Below the pieces are notes generated by a model. It did no database searches. It was not told the origin of the DNA and saw only the letters and a list, made by a program, of their open reading frames with translations. The translations under genes and the position numbers were made by a program. A stretch of DNA of 64,000 nucleotides from an uncultured Oxalobacteraceae bacterium (GTDB lineage Bacteria > Pseudomonadota > Gammaproteobacteria > Burkholderiales > Burkholderiaceae): contig CAMLIL010000003.1 in the NCBI GenBank assembly GCA_946480015.1, forward strand, positions 1 through 64,000. The letters are read 5' to 3'. Within the stretch, counting starts at the first letter, position 1. Every line of letters begins with the position of its first letter. Positions 1 to 7,516 of the stretch are shown here, in pieces.

Positions 1-230
1 AGAACGGCATCGTTCTGGGGAATCTGGTAGGCTTGATCGACTCCGACTATCAGGGCCAGCTGATGGTATCGACCTGGAACCGCGGCCACCAGGCATTCAC
101 CCTGCAACCGATGGATCGCCTGGCGCAGCTGGTCGTCGTGCCTGTCCTGCAGGTCGGTTTCAACGTCGTCGACGAATTCGACACCACCGAACGCGGTGCT
201 AACGGTTTCGGCAGCACCGGCAAACAATAA
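1..230 (+). CDS. dut: dUTP diphosphatase, C-terminal part
   Basis: The gene begins left of the window; the visible reading frame starts at base 3 and gives about 75 C-terminal residues. dUTPase hydrolyses dUTP to dUMP and pyrophosphate, keeping uracil out of DNA and supplying dTMP synthesis. The conserved motif III (GLIDSDYQG, holding the catalytic Asp and the Tyr that contacts deoxyribose) is visible near the left edge. The C-terminal flexible motif V (RGxxGFGSTG), which closes over the phosphates, is complete. The trimeric family is about 150 residues long, so roughly half is present. It ends 17 bp before the next gene, which may be co-transcribed. Confidence 0.93.
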   Translation, partial: NGIVLGNLVGLIDSDYQGQLMVSTWNRGHQAFTLQPMDRLAQLVVVPVLQVGFNVVDEFDTTERGANGFGSTGKQ

Positions 231-247
231 AAAAATGGAGAAGTTCT

Positions 248-1342
248 ATGCCCCGCATCATTGGTCTGCGTCCGGCCGCCCTGCCGGCAATCGCCATGGC
301 GCTTTTGCTGTCCGCTTGCAGCACCCCCGGCCCGGTTAGACAGGCCCCCGCCGCCACCGCACCGCAGGACCAGCCGGCCGCCGAACCGGCACCGGTCCTC
401 AGCCCCAAAATGGCGGCGGCCGCCGACACCCTCACCCGCATGGCCAATCTGCAGGACCGCCTGTACCGGGTGGCCGCGCCGCTGCTGATCAACAACGCCG
501 AGCTATGCAAGTCGCATGCGAAGAACCTGCTCGGCTTCACCGCCAAGAACCGCTATTCCTACGCCGGCGAATACAATGAAGCGGCCCACGTGGCCTTCGG
601 CATGGGCGAGCGCCTGCAGGTAACAGGCGTACTGGCCGGCAGCGGCGCCGCGCGCGCCGGGCTGCGCCGCGGCGACGCCCTGATTGCGGCCGGCGGCAGG
701 CAGCTGCCCACCGGCGCGGCGGCGCCCGCCACCGCCGGTTCCGTATTCGGCCCGCTGGTGAGCAGCCAGGCCAATATCGATCTCAAGATCGAACGCGAGG
801 ACAAACCGCGCCAGCTGACCGTGCCGGTCACGCGCGCCTGCGGATTCGGGGTAGAGCTGGGCAGTGCCGACAACGTCAACTCCTACGCCGACGGCCAGCG
901 CGTCATGGTCACGCGCGGCATGATCGGCTTCACCCAGAACGACGAGGAACTGGCCTTCCTGCTGGCCAAGGGCATGGCGCACAACATCCTCGGCCACGCG
1001 GCCAGCCAGCGCAACGCCAGCGCCATCGGCAGCATCATCGACAATCTGCTGAGCGTGCGTCCCGACACCTCCATGCTGATCGGCAGCGGCGGCATCAAGC
1101 CGATGCCGCAGGAGCTCGATGCGGCCGCCGATAACCTCAGCCTGTATCTGCTGGCCCGCGCCGGCTACAACATCGACAATGCCGCCGCCTTCTGGAAGCG
1201 CCTGGCCGCCAGTTATCCGGCCACGGTATTGAACGGCTATGTGGCCAACCACCCGGCCACCGCTTTCCGCCTGGCCGCCATCGACAAGGCCGCGGCCGAG
1301 ATCAAAGCCAAGCAGGCGGCCAGGAAGGCGCTGCTGCCCTGA
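248..1342 (+). CDS. lipoprotein with PDZ domain and degenerate M48-like peptidase domain
   Basis: The 364-residue protein starts with a lipoprotein signal peptide (lipobox LSAC, Cys24), then a low-complexity Pro/Ala linker, a PDZ-like segment (about 115-195) and a C-terminal region with the layout of M48 metallopeptidases. The zinc motif HExxH is replaced by KGMAH (241-245). The ExxxD third-ligand motif reads DAAAD (291-295), followed by the usual family sequence LYLLARAGY. I infer an envelope lipoprotein that keeps the M48 fold but has lost zinc-dependent catalysis. GGAG precedes the ATG by eight bases. Function is unknown; a scaffold or substrate-binding role is possible. Confidence 0.7.
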   Translation: MPRIIGLRPAALPAIAMALLLSACSTPGPVRQAPAATAPQDQPAAEPAPVLSPKMAAAADTLTRMANLQDRLYRVAAPLLINNAELCKSHAKNLLGFTAKNRYSYAGEYNEAAHVAFGMGERLQVTGVLAGSGAARAGLRRGDALIAAGGRQLPTGAAAPATAGSVFGPLVSSQANIDLKIEREDKPRQLTVPVTRACGFGVELGSADNVNSYADGQRVMVTRGMIGFTQNDEELAFLLAKGMAHNILGHAASQRNASAIGSIIDNLLSVRPDTSMLIGSGGIKPMPQELDAAADNLSLYLLARAGYNIDNAAAFWKRLAASYPATVLNGYVANHPATAFRLAAIDKAAAEIKAKQAARKALLP

Positions 1343-1343
1343 C

Positions 1344-1478
1344 TCAGCCGGGAAAGTTGGGGAAGTACACAGACATGACCCAGGTCAGCAGGCCGCAGAA
1401 CACCACTGCGGCCAGCAGCACCAGCAGGAGCCGGCCGAATTTGGGCGAACCGTCGTCGTTTTTAGTAGTATTGTTCAT
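1344..1478 (-). CDS. small single-pass membrane protein (44 aa)
   Basis: Translating the minus strand gives a 44-residue protein with a short polar N-terminus (MNNTTKNDDG), one hydrophobic segment of about 20 residues rich in Leu, Val and Ala (roughly 17-36) and a short tail ending in NFPG. A TGGGGCG stretch just before the ATG may act as a ribosome-binding site. It sits tail-to-tail with the lipoprotein gene and head-to-head with xdhC, filling the gap exactly, which suggests a real gene. I do not recognise a family and assign no function. Confidence 0.55.
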   Translation of the reverse strand: MNNTTKNDDGSPKFGRLLLVLLAAVVFCGLLTWVMSVYFPNFPG

Positions 1479-1499
1479 CGCCCCAGTATAGTCGATTCC

Positions 1500-2483
1500 A
1501 TGGACAGCATTGATCTCGAAGTACTCAAGACCGCCTCAGGCTGGATTGCCTCCGGCCACGCCTGCGAACTCGTCACGGTCGTCAAGACCTGGGGGTCGAG
1601 CCCCCGGCCGATCGGCGCCCTGCTGGCCATCTGCGATGACGGCCGCGTGGTCGGTTCCGTCTCCGGCGGCTGCATCGAGGACGACCTGATCGCCCGCATG
1701 CGCGAGCATGGCATCACGCGCAGCGCGCCCGAACTGGTCAGCTACGGCATCAGCGCCGACGAAGCGCACCGCTTCGGCCTGCCCTGCGGCGGCACCATCG
1801 AACTGGCCATCGAACCGCTGTCCCACGACAGCCGCATCGATGAACTGCTGGCGCGCCTGGATCGCCACGAACTGCTCGAACGCCGGCTCGACTTCGCCAC
1901 CGGCGCGGTCGAGCTGGCGCGCGCGCCGGCGGGCGCCGTGCAGCGCATCGAACACGGCGTCCTGAGCACCATCCACGGCCCGCGCTGGCGCCTGTTCATC
2001 ATCGGCGCCGGCCAGCTGTCGCGCTTTCTGGCACAGATCGCCAGCGCGATGGACTACTACGTCACCGTGTGCGATCCGCGCGAAGAATACCGCGCCGGCT
2101 GGCAGCTGCCCGGCGTGCAGCTGGTGCACATGATGCCCGACGACCTGGTGCTCGAAGCGCGGCTGGACCACCGCAGCGCCGTGGTCGCGCTCACCCACGA
2201 CCCCAAGCTGGACGATCTGGCCCTGATGGAAGCGCTCAAGTCCGACGCCTTCTACGTCGGCGCGATCGGCTCGCGCGTGAACAACGCCAGGCGGCGCGAA
2301 CGGCTCAAGCTGTTCGACCTCAGCGACGCGCAGCTGGCACGCCTGCACGGCCCCATCGGCCTGTACATCGGCAGCAAGACGCCGTCCGAAATCGCCATCT
2401 CCATCCTGGCCGAACTGACCGCCGTCAAAAACGGCGTGCCGGCCGAACTGCAGGTGCAGCACGCCGCGGCGCTGGACGCGTGA
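1500..2483 (+). CDS. xdhC: XdhC/CoxI family protein
   Basis: The 327-residue protein has an N-terminal XdhC/CoxI domain (KTWGSSPRPIGA near 29-40 and GSVSGGCIEDD near 52-62) and a C-terminal Rossmann-type domain beginning at FIIGAGQLSRF near 166. XdhC proteins bind the molybdenum cofactor and assist its sulfuration and insertion into xanthine dehydrogenase-type enzymes. No xdhA/xdhB genes are visible here, so the client enzyme is elsewhere or different. The frame stays open upstream, but the ATG at 1500 matches the family N-terminus. The stop overlaps the next start (GTGA), implying translational coupling. Confidence 0.87.
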   Translation: MDSIDLEVLKTASGWIASGHACELVTVVKTWGSSPRPIGALLAICDDGRVVGSVSGGCIEDDLIARMREHGITRSAPELVSYGISADEAHRFGLPCGGTIELAIEPLSHDSRIDELLARLDRHELLERRLDFATGAVELARAPAGAVQRIEHGVLSTIHGPRWRLFIIGAGQLSRFLAQIASAMDYYVTVCDPREEYRAGWQLPGVQLVHMMPDDLVLEARLDHRSAVVALTHDPKLDDLALMEALKSDAFYVGAIGSRVNNARRRERLKLFDLSDAQLARLHGPIGLYIGSKTPSEIAISILAELTAVKNGVPAELQVQHAAALDA

Positions 2484-3376
2484 AGCGCGCCATCGCCCTG
2501 CCGTCCGGCTACCGCGCCGACGACGTGCTGGCCTTCCACAGCCGCGATGCCGAAGGCGTGGCCGAACAGGTCAGCGGCACCAGCCTGCGCAAAGGCGTGA
2601 TCCTGGACGGCACCCCGGTGCTGCTGAGCGTGACGCTGACGCCCGGTTCGGCCGAATGCAGCATCGACGCCGACGGCGCCATCACTGCGGCCATTGACGC
2701 GCTGGCCCGCGAAGCGCTCACCAGCATGCTCGGCCTGCGCATCGATCCCGCGCCGTTCCTGAAGGCTGTGGCCAACGACACCTTGCTCGGCCCGATGGCG
2801 GCGCGCCAGAGCGGCCTGCGGGTGGTGCAATCGGCCAGCGTCTTTGAGGCCCTGACCTGGGCCATCATCGGCCAGCAGATCAATCTCCCGTTCGCCATCG
2901 CCCTGCGCCGCACCTTCATCCTGCAGGCCGGCCGCCGCCACAGCAGCGGCCTGCGGTGCTATCCAGAGGCCAGCGATGCCGCGCGCCTCGCGCCGGAAGC
3001 GCTCACCGCGCGCAAGTTTTCGCGGTCCAAGGCCGACACGCTGCTGCGCCTGGCGCTACTTGTCGACAGCGGCGCGCTCGCACTGGAGCGCCATGCCGAC
3101 GTCGCCAAGACCAGCGCCGACCTGCTGGCCGTGAAAGGCATCGGGCCGTGGACCGTCAACTACGCGCTGCTGCGCGGCTACGGCTACCCCGACTGTTCGC
3201 TGCACGGCGACGTGGCCATCCGCAGCGCCTTCCAGCGCCTGCTGGGCGAGGACAGCAAACCCGATATCGCCCGCACCGAAGCGCTGCTGGCGCCCTACCA
3301 GCCGCACCGCACCATGGCCGCGGCCCACCTGTGGGCCAGCCTGTCGTCCGCCCCGCTTGACCCTGACGCTGCGTGA
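2480..3376 (+). CDS. alkA: AlkA-type DNA-3-methyladenine glycosylase II
   Basis: This 298-residue protein matches the AlkA glycosylases, which excise alkylated bases (3-methyladenine and others) to start base-excision repair. The helix-hairpin-helix is visible as VKGIGPWTVNYALLRG. It is followed by LHGDVA, whose Asp aligns with the catalytic Asp of the HhH-GPD family. EALTWAIIGQQIN is the usual helix before the HhH domain. There is no N-terminal Ada-like domain. The GTG start overlaps the xdhC stop, so translation is probably coupled. Confidence 0.87.
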   Translation: MKRAIALPSGYRADDVLAFHSRDAEGVAEQVSGTSLRKGVILDGTPVLLSVTLTPGSAECSIDADGAITAAIDALAREALTSMLGLRIDPAPFLKAVANDTLLGPMAARQSGLRVVQSASVFEALTWAIIGQQINLPFAIALRRTFILQAGRRHSSGLRCYPEASDAARLAPEALTARKFSRSKADTLLRLALLVDSGALALERHADVAKTSADLLAVKGIGPWTVNYALLRGYGYPDCSLHGDVAIRSAFQRLLGEDSKPDIARTEALLAPYQPHRTMAAAHLWASLSSAPLDPDAA

Positions 3377-3417
3377 GGCTGCATGCTGGCCTCACGCATG
3401 AAGACAGGGAGAAGGCG

Positions 3418-4473
3418 ATGAAGTTAAAGATAGGCGAACTGGCGCGGCGCTCGGGCGTTACCGTCAGGGCCCTGCACCACTACGACAGCATCGGCCTGCT
3501 GCGGCCTTCTGCGCGTTCCGGCGCCGGCTACCGGCTGTATGACCACGACGACATCGCGCGCCTGCATCACATCCAGGCCCTGCGCCGTTTTGGCATGCCG
3601 CTGGCCGACATCGGGACCTTCCTCGCGGGGCCGGACGCGCGCCTTGGCGGCATCGTCGACCAGCAGATCGCAGCGCTCACGCGCGAGATCGAACAGGCGG
3701 CGCTGCTGCGCAGCCAGCTGACCGCGTTGCGCGGCCAGTTGGCCAATGGCGAACAACCGGATCTCGCATCCTGGCTGACCACATTGGAGCGCATGACCAT
3801 GTACGACAAATACTTTACCAAGGATGAACTGGCGCAGCTGCCGTTTGCCGACCACGCCCCCGCTGCCCGCAAGGAATGGGAAGAGATGGTGGCGCGCGCC
3901 GCGCGCATGATCAAGGAAGGCGTGGCGCCGTCGAGCGAGCAGGCGCGCCAGCTTGGGCGGCAGTGGATGACCGCGCTCGAACGCGACACCGGCGGCAATC
4001 CCGAATTCGCGCTGCGCATCACCGGCATGCATGATCAGGAACCGCAGATGCGCGTGCAAAACGGCCTAACGCACGAGATCCAGGAGTACGTCCTTGAAGC
4101 GTTCACGCAGTTTCGGCTGGCGCTGTTCAAGAAGTACCTGTCGGCCGGCGAGTATGCCTTCATGGACGCCAACTACCGCAAGCGTTCGCACGAATGGCCG
4201 GCGCTGATCGGCCGCGTGCGCAAGGTCTTCCAGGCTGGTACCGCGCCGGGGCATCCCGACATGCAAGCGCTGGCGCGCGAATGGATCGGCCTGACCCGCT
4301 CCTACGCCGGTGACGACCCGGCCACCCACCTGAAGCTGCGCACCGCCTTCGAGAACGAGCCCATGCTGATGGTCGGCAGCTGGATCACCGATGACATGAA
4401 GGCCTACATCGGCCAGGCGATGGCGGTAGCGCGGGAACGGATGCAGTCCGAACGATCGATTGCCGGACAATAA
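3418..4473 (+). CDS. MerR family regulator with TipAS-like domain
   Basis: The 351-residue regulator has an N-terminal MerR winged helix (starting MKLKIGELARRSGV, with VRALHHYDSIGLLRP), then a dimerisation coiled coil of about 60 residues and a long C-terminal helical domain of TipAS type. TipAS domains bind ligands such as thiopeptide antibiotics in TipA and drive promoter activation. The chosen ATG follows AGGGAGAAGGCG, a good ribosome-binding site, and starts exactly at the HTH. It lies 41 bp after the alkA gene. Its ligand and targets cannot be told from the sequence. Confidence 0.85.
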   Translation: MKLKIGELARRSGVTVRALHHYDSIGLLRPSARSGAGYRLYDHDDIARLHHIQALRRFGMPLADIGTFLAGPDARLGGIVDQQIAALTREIEQAALLRSQLTALRGQLANGEQPDLASWLTTLERMTMYDKYFTKDELAQLPFADHAPAARKEWEEMVARAARMIKEGVAPSSEQARQLGRQWMTALERDTGGNPEFALRITGMHDQEPQMRVQNGLTHEIQEYVLEAFTQFRLALFKKYLSAGEYAFMDANYRKRSHEWPALIGRVRKVFQAGTAPGHPDMQALAREWIGLTRSYAGDDPATHLKLRTAFENEPMLMVGSWITDDMKAYIGQAMAVARERMQSERSIAGQ

Positions 4474-4593
4474 ATAACCTGGCTGCGAATGAGTCACCTT
4501 TTAGTGGCGCTCCAAGATTTCAAAACTAAACATATTTACATTTAGTTAATGTCGACTTAGCGTCGAACAACATTAACGAAAATGGAGTGTGTT

Positions 4594-5154
4594 ATGCAGC
4601 CATTCATTGTGCAGGGCGACAAGACCAGTCATGGTGGAACCGTTTTGACGGGCACCCCGTTCTCGGATTGCGACGGCAAGCCCATTGCAAGAATGGGCGA
4701 CTTGGTTGCGTGCCCGAAGTGCAAAGGCGTTTTCCCAATAACTCAAGGCGACAGGTCGAATATCATCGACGGGGCACCTGTTGCGTATCACGGGGGAACG
4801 GTAGCGTGCGGGGCGACGCTCATCTCCAGCCAGATCCGAACGCTCACCGAGCCGTCCTCCGAAGCTGCTACCGGCGCGGACAGCGCGGCGACGGAGGGAT
4901 TTGGCGCCGTCAGTGAAGACATGGCAGCGGCGTATGAGGATCGACCTCTTGGCGGGAACGCCCCGCGTTTCCAGGGACGGTTCCGCTTGGTGAACATAGA
5001 GGATGAACAGCCGATAAGCGGTCAGCCCGTTCGAATCCGGTCCACCCAGGGGCAATACTTGACGGGAACGACGGACGCGGACGGCTATACCCAGTGGGTA
5101 GAGCGCGACGCTGCCGAGGCACTTTCCTTCGATTTTCAGGAGAGCAAGGCGTGA
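4594..5154 (+). CDS. PAAR domain protein (type VI secretion spike tip)
   Basis: The 186-residue protein opens with a PAAR domain (about 1-85: VQGDKTSHGGTVLTGTP, GDLVACPKCKG, VAYHGGTVACGATLI), with the His and Cys residues that form the metal-capped cone on VgrG. A linker and a small beta-rich C-terminal domain (about 130-180) follow and may dock cargo. GGAG six bases before the ATG at 4594 favours this start over the in-frame ATG at 4582. It is the first gene of a three-gene cargo unit, and its stop overlaps the next start (GTGA). No core T6SS genes are visible. Confidence 0.85.
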   Translation: MQPFIVQGDKTSHGGTVLTGTPFSDCDGKPIARMGDLVACPKCKGVFPITQGDRSNIIDGAPVAYHGGTVACGATLISSQIRTLTEPSSEAATGADSAATEGFGAVSEDMAAAYEDRPLGGNAPRFQGRFRLVNIEDEQPISGQPVRIRSTQGQYLTGTTDADGYTQWVERDAAEALSFDFQESKA

Positions 5155-5879
5155 GCGAACGCCCGCCGCTGGCTACAGGGGGAATGTCGCGCGAAGGCGT
5201 AACCACGGTCGTCCGCGTGAACACGCCGAGGATTGATGCCATCGACAAGAAAATTTTGTGTACGGCCATGTGCAAGTGCGACAAGGCACCTAATATCGGG
5301 AAAGACGGCAAACAGCTCAAACAGATGTGCGTATCGGAGAATTTAAAGGCCCTCGATAAACTCTTGGAGCATCGGAGCCAGTTCAAACAGGAGGTCAACT
5401 ACGACATGAGCCAAACTCCGCCCGCGCCCATCATGGACAGCGGCGTCGAGACAAAAGGGCACGACTATTTGCCGGCTTGGATTAGGAAATATTGGGGCTC
5501 AAAACCCGGACAATCCCCAACCTACAAGCCAGGCACAGGTTTAATCCGTCGGCCCGATGTGGTGATCGTCAAAGACACGACGAAGCCACCGACGCAAGAC
5601 AACATCAAACAGATCGTCGAGATGAAGTTCCCGCCCGACACAATCACTGTGCCCCAGGAACGGGCCTACGTCAGGATTGCGGGGGGCCAGAATAAGCTTA
5701 CGACGTTGGAACCCAGCGACTGCGATTGCGACTCGTCCGAGCCCAAAGACCCTCACATGCCTATTGAGGAGCTTGGATTTGCGGCGGGCGTGACGGCGTG
5801 GCTCGCATATATTTTGACGAGGGGGAAAACTCCGCGCCCGCCGATCGCGCCAATTCCCCCACCCGTCCCGGCTTTTTAA
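5151..5879 (+). CDS. putative T6SS nuclease effector (VRR-NUC-like)
   Basis: The 242-residue protein has a PD-(D/E)xK nuclease signature: RRPDVVIV with Asp136, then IVEMKF with Glu157 and Lys159, followed by an AYVRIAGGQ helix as in VRR-NUC domains. This matches the type of DNA-cleaving T6SS effectors described as TseV. A Cys-rich stretch (CTAMCKC) lies near 37-43. Near the C-terminus are a hydrophobic segment (about 206-222) and a Pro-rich tail. The GTG start overlaps the PAAR gene, and the immunity candidate follows at once. I infer an antibacterial nuclease carried on the PAAR tip. Confidence 0.72.
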   Translation: MSERPPLATGGMSREGVTTVVRVNTPRIDAIDKKILCTAMCKCDKAPNIGKDGKQLKQMCVSENLKALDKLLEHRSQFKQEVNYDMSQTPPAPIMDSGVETKGHDYLPAWIRKYWGSKPGQSPTYKPGTGLIRRPDVVIVKDTTKPPTQDNIKQIVEMKFPPDTITVPQERAYVRIAGGQNKLTTLEPSDCDCDSSEPKDPHMPIEELGFAAGVTAWLAYILTRGKTPRPPIAPIPPPVPAF

Positions 5880-5890
5880 GGAATCAACTA

Positions 5891-6988
5891 ATGTCAAAAC
5901 CGAATATGGCCGAGTTCATGGCCGAGTGGAGCAAGACTCACGAGCACGGGGTAATGCCGGGGGCCATGCTGATGAAATACGGACCGCAAGATTATGTGGG
6001 AGCGACGATATGCGTTCGCGGCACGCTTTATTTCAAGGGGCTGCATACTCCTGAGGTTAGGGAAGCGCTGTGCAAGTGTTTCGACGCCTACGAAGCTATC
6101 GCGAAGGAGCATTTGACCTGGCTTTGGCGAGTAGAGCCGCCCTCGGGACCGGACAAGTTCGCCTATGCAAAGGCACCAGACCTTCGCGAGATGGCAAGAA
6201 AATTGGACAGCGACGACCACTTCGGCTTCGCCTACATTGGCGGCGAGAAGCCGCATGACGCAAGTCCTTGGCTGTTCTACACATCCGGCTTAAGGGCATG
6301 GGAAGCGAGGATGGGATCGAACGGAATGGACTCGCTGGTATTTTCAGTCCCCAAAGAGGTAGTCGAGCAGAATCCTTTGCTGTTTCAAAAGCTCTTTGTG
6401 GACTTTTCGAAGCTGCTTGAAGCAGACCATGGCCATGGCGGATTCGCGTTGAATCTTCCACTGCCCCGTCGGGAGCCTAATGAGCCCACCGAAGCATTCA
6501 TGGCCTCGAAGATGGCAGGGCTCGACGCCGGATGCGCGGGACTGATCGGCGGTTGGCATGACAAGGGTATCGACGACCATATCGTCAATGTTGGCTGGCT
6601 GACCGCGATCAACAGCGCCATGTTGGAAAAAGTCGGCGGGCTCAGCTCGCTGCGTTCGGAACTGCCCGTTAGCTGGTTTACGAAATACGACTACGGCAAA
6701 GGCATCGTTATCCAAGCCGGGCCGGAGCCCGATATCGCCCCAGCCGAGTTGGATCCCAAGCCCTCCATCTACGTATTGCCCGCGATGGCTTTAAAAGAGG
6801 TGCGGCTTGAGCACAACGGCGATCTTCACTATGGGTCGAAAGATGGCGAGCCACGCCTGACAGGCTTGGCGGCAACGCAGTGGTTCGCTCGGTTTGATGT
6901 CCCGGAAGATGAACTGATTCACTACAAAGCGAAGCTGCTCCGCGAGCCAAAGCTGACCAAGGAGACAACTCTGCCTGGCGCTCTCTAA
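5891..6988 (+). CDS. DUF3396/TsiV-type immunity protein
   Basis: This 365-residue cytoplasmic protein has no signal peptide or membrane segment. It resembles the DUF3396 family, known as immunity proteins for VRR-NUC type VI effectors. Features include KYGPQDYVGATICVRGTLYF near the N-terminus, FGFAYIGGEKP in the middle and a C-terminal repeat-like half (GWLTAINSAML, IYVLPAMALKEV). AAGGA precedes the ATG, and only 11 bp separate it from the nuclease stop. By context it protects the producer from the nuclease by direct binding. The family call is from recognition only. Confidence 0.75.
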   Translation: MSKPNMAEFMAEWSKTHEHGVMPGAMLMKYGPQDYVGATICVRGTLYFKGLHTPEVREALCKCFDAYEAIAKEHLTWLWRVEPPSGPDKFAYAKAPDLREMARKLDSDDHFGFAYIGGEKPHDASPWLFYTSGLRAWEARMGSNGMDSLVFSVPKEVVEQNPLLFQKLFVDFSKLLEADHGHGGFALNLPLPRREPNEPTEAFMASKMAGLDAGCAGLIGGWHDKGIDDHIVNVGWLTAINSAMLEKVGGLSSLRSELPVSWFTKYDYGKGIVIQAGPEPDIAPAELDPKPSIYVLPAMALKEVRLEHNGDLHYGSKDGEPRLTGLAATQWFARFDVPEDELIHYKAKLLREPKLTKETTLPGAL

Positions 6989-7159
6989 GCTCTAGCGACC
7001 GTCGAAGAACGATGCGGCGCGCACCATGGCTCCAATTCTTACTCTTGCCCCTGTCTTCCAGGTAAGCTAAACAATGGCGAACCCGAACATCGCTGCCTTC
7101 TGGGCAGGTGATGGCGGTAGCGCGGGCCACACCGGCTTCAGCAGGCTAAACCCGGTCGC

Positions 7160-7219
7160 CCTCGCGCACGCGGGGGCTCGATGCGAGCTAGCGGTGTATG
7201 GGTCCCCGCGTGCGCGAGG
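7160..7219. repeat. REP-like inverted repeat
   Basis: Two perfect 16-bp arms, 7160-7175 (CCTCGCGCACGCGGGG) and 7204-7219 (its reverse complement), are separated by 28 bp. The short GC-rich palindromic form resembles extragenic REP/BIME-type elements. No transposase is adjacent. Confidence 0.6.
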
Positions 7220-7229
7220 ACGACGCTCC

Positions 7230-7267
7230 AAAACAAAAAACCGCCGATCTCTCGCAAGATCGACGGC
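7230..7267 (-). terminator. probable original terminator of the initiator tRNA
   Basis: Read on the minus strand, a 10-bp stem with one mismatch (GATCT/AGATC core) is followed by a run of T. It lies just outside the left att repeat, where the 3' flank of the tRNA-fMet gene would have been before the island inserted. Confidence 0.55.
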
Positions 7268-7276
7268 TTCGGAATT

Positions 7277-7294
7277 TGGTTGCGGGGACAGGAT
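7277..7294. repeat. island attachment site, distal copy (att)
   Basis: The 18 bases TGGTTGCGGGGACAGGAT are identical to 13832-13849, the 3' end of the tRNA-fMet gene including CCA. Identity stops on both sides (T versus C before, A versus T after). This is the tRNA fragment left at the far end after site-specific integration. Confidence 0.87.
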
Positions 7295-7516
7295 AAGCGC
7301 CTGAGCCACGCCCGAAAACGAACTTTTTGCCCTTGCCTCAAAGCGGAACTGGCTTATTCGCCGATCCGGTTGCGGGGTAAAAAACGTGTGGCACGAAGTG
7401 TATCACCTCACCCGGCGACTCTCCAAGCCCAACAATAGCGACTTAGCAGGAACGTGTTGTTTGGTTCCGAACAGACGTCCGGCGCCGTCTGTGAGGATTT
7501 AAGAAAAACCGCTACA

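Larger units (their letters stand above)
6989..7516. other. non-coding stretch across the left island boundary
   Basis: No convincing gene lies between the immunity gene and the methyltransferase. The stretch holds a 60-bp REP-like inverted repeat (7160-7219), a minus-strand terminator-like hairpin (7230-7267), the 18-bp att repeat (7277-7294) and a shorter match to the att core at 7368-7377. Bases left of 7277 are presumably the original chromosome downstream of the initiator tRNA; bases right of 7294 belong to the island. Confidence 0.6.

Noticed and set aside
7160..7219. CRISPR repeat
   Set aside because: Only one inverted pair, no regular spacer array and no cas genes.
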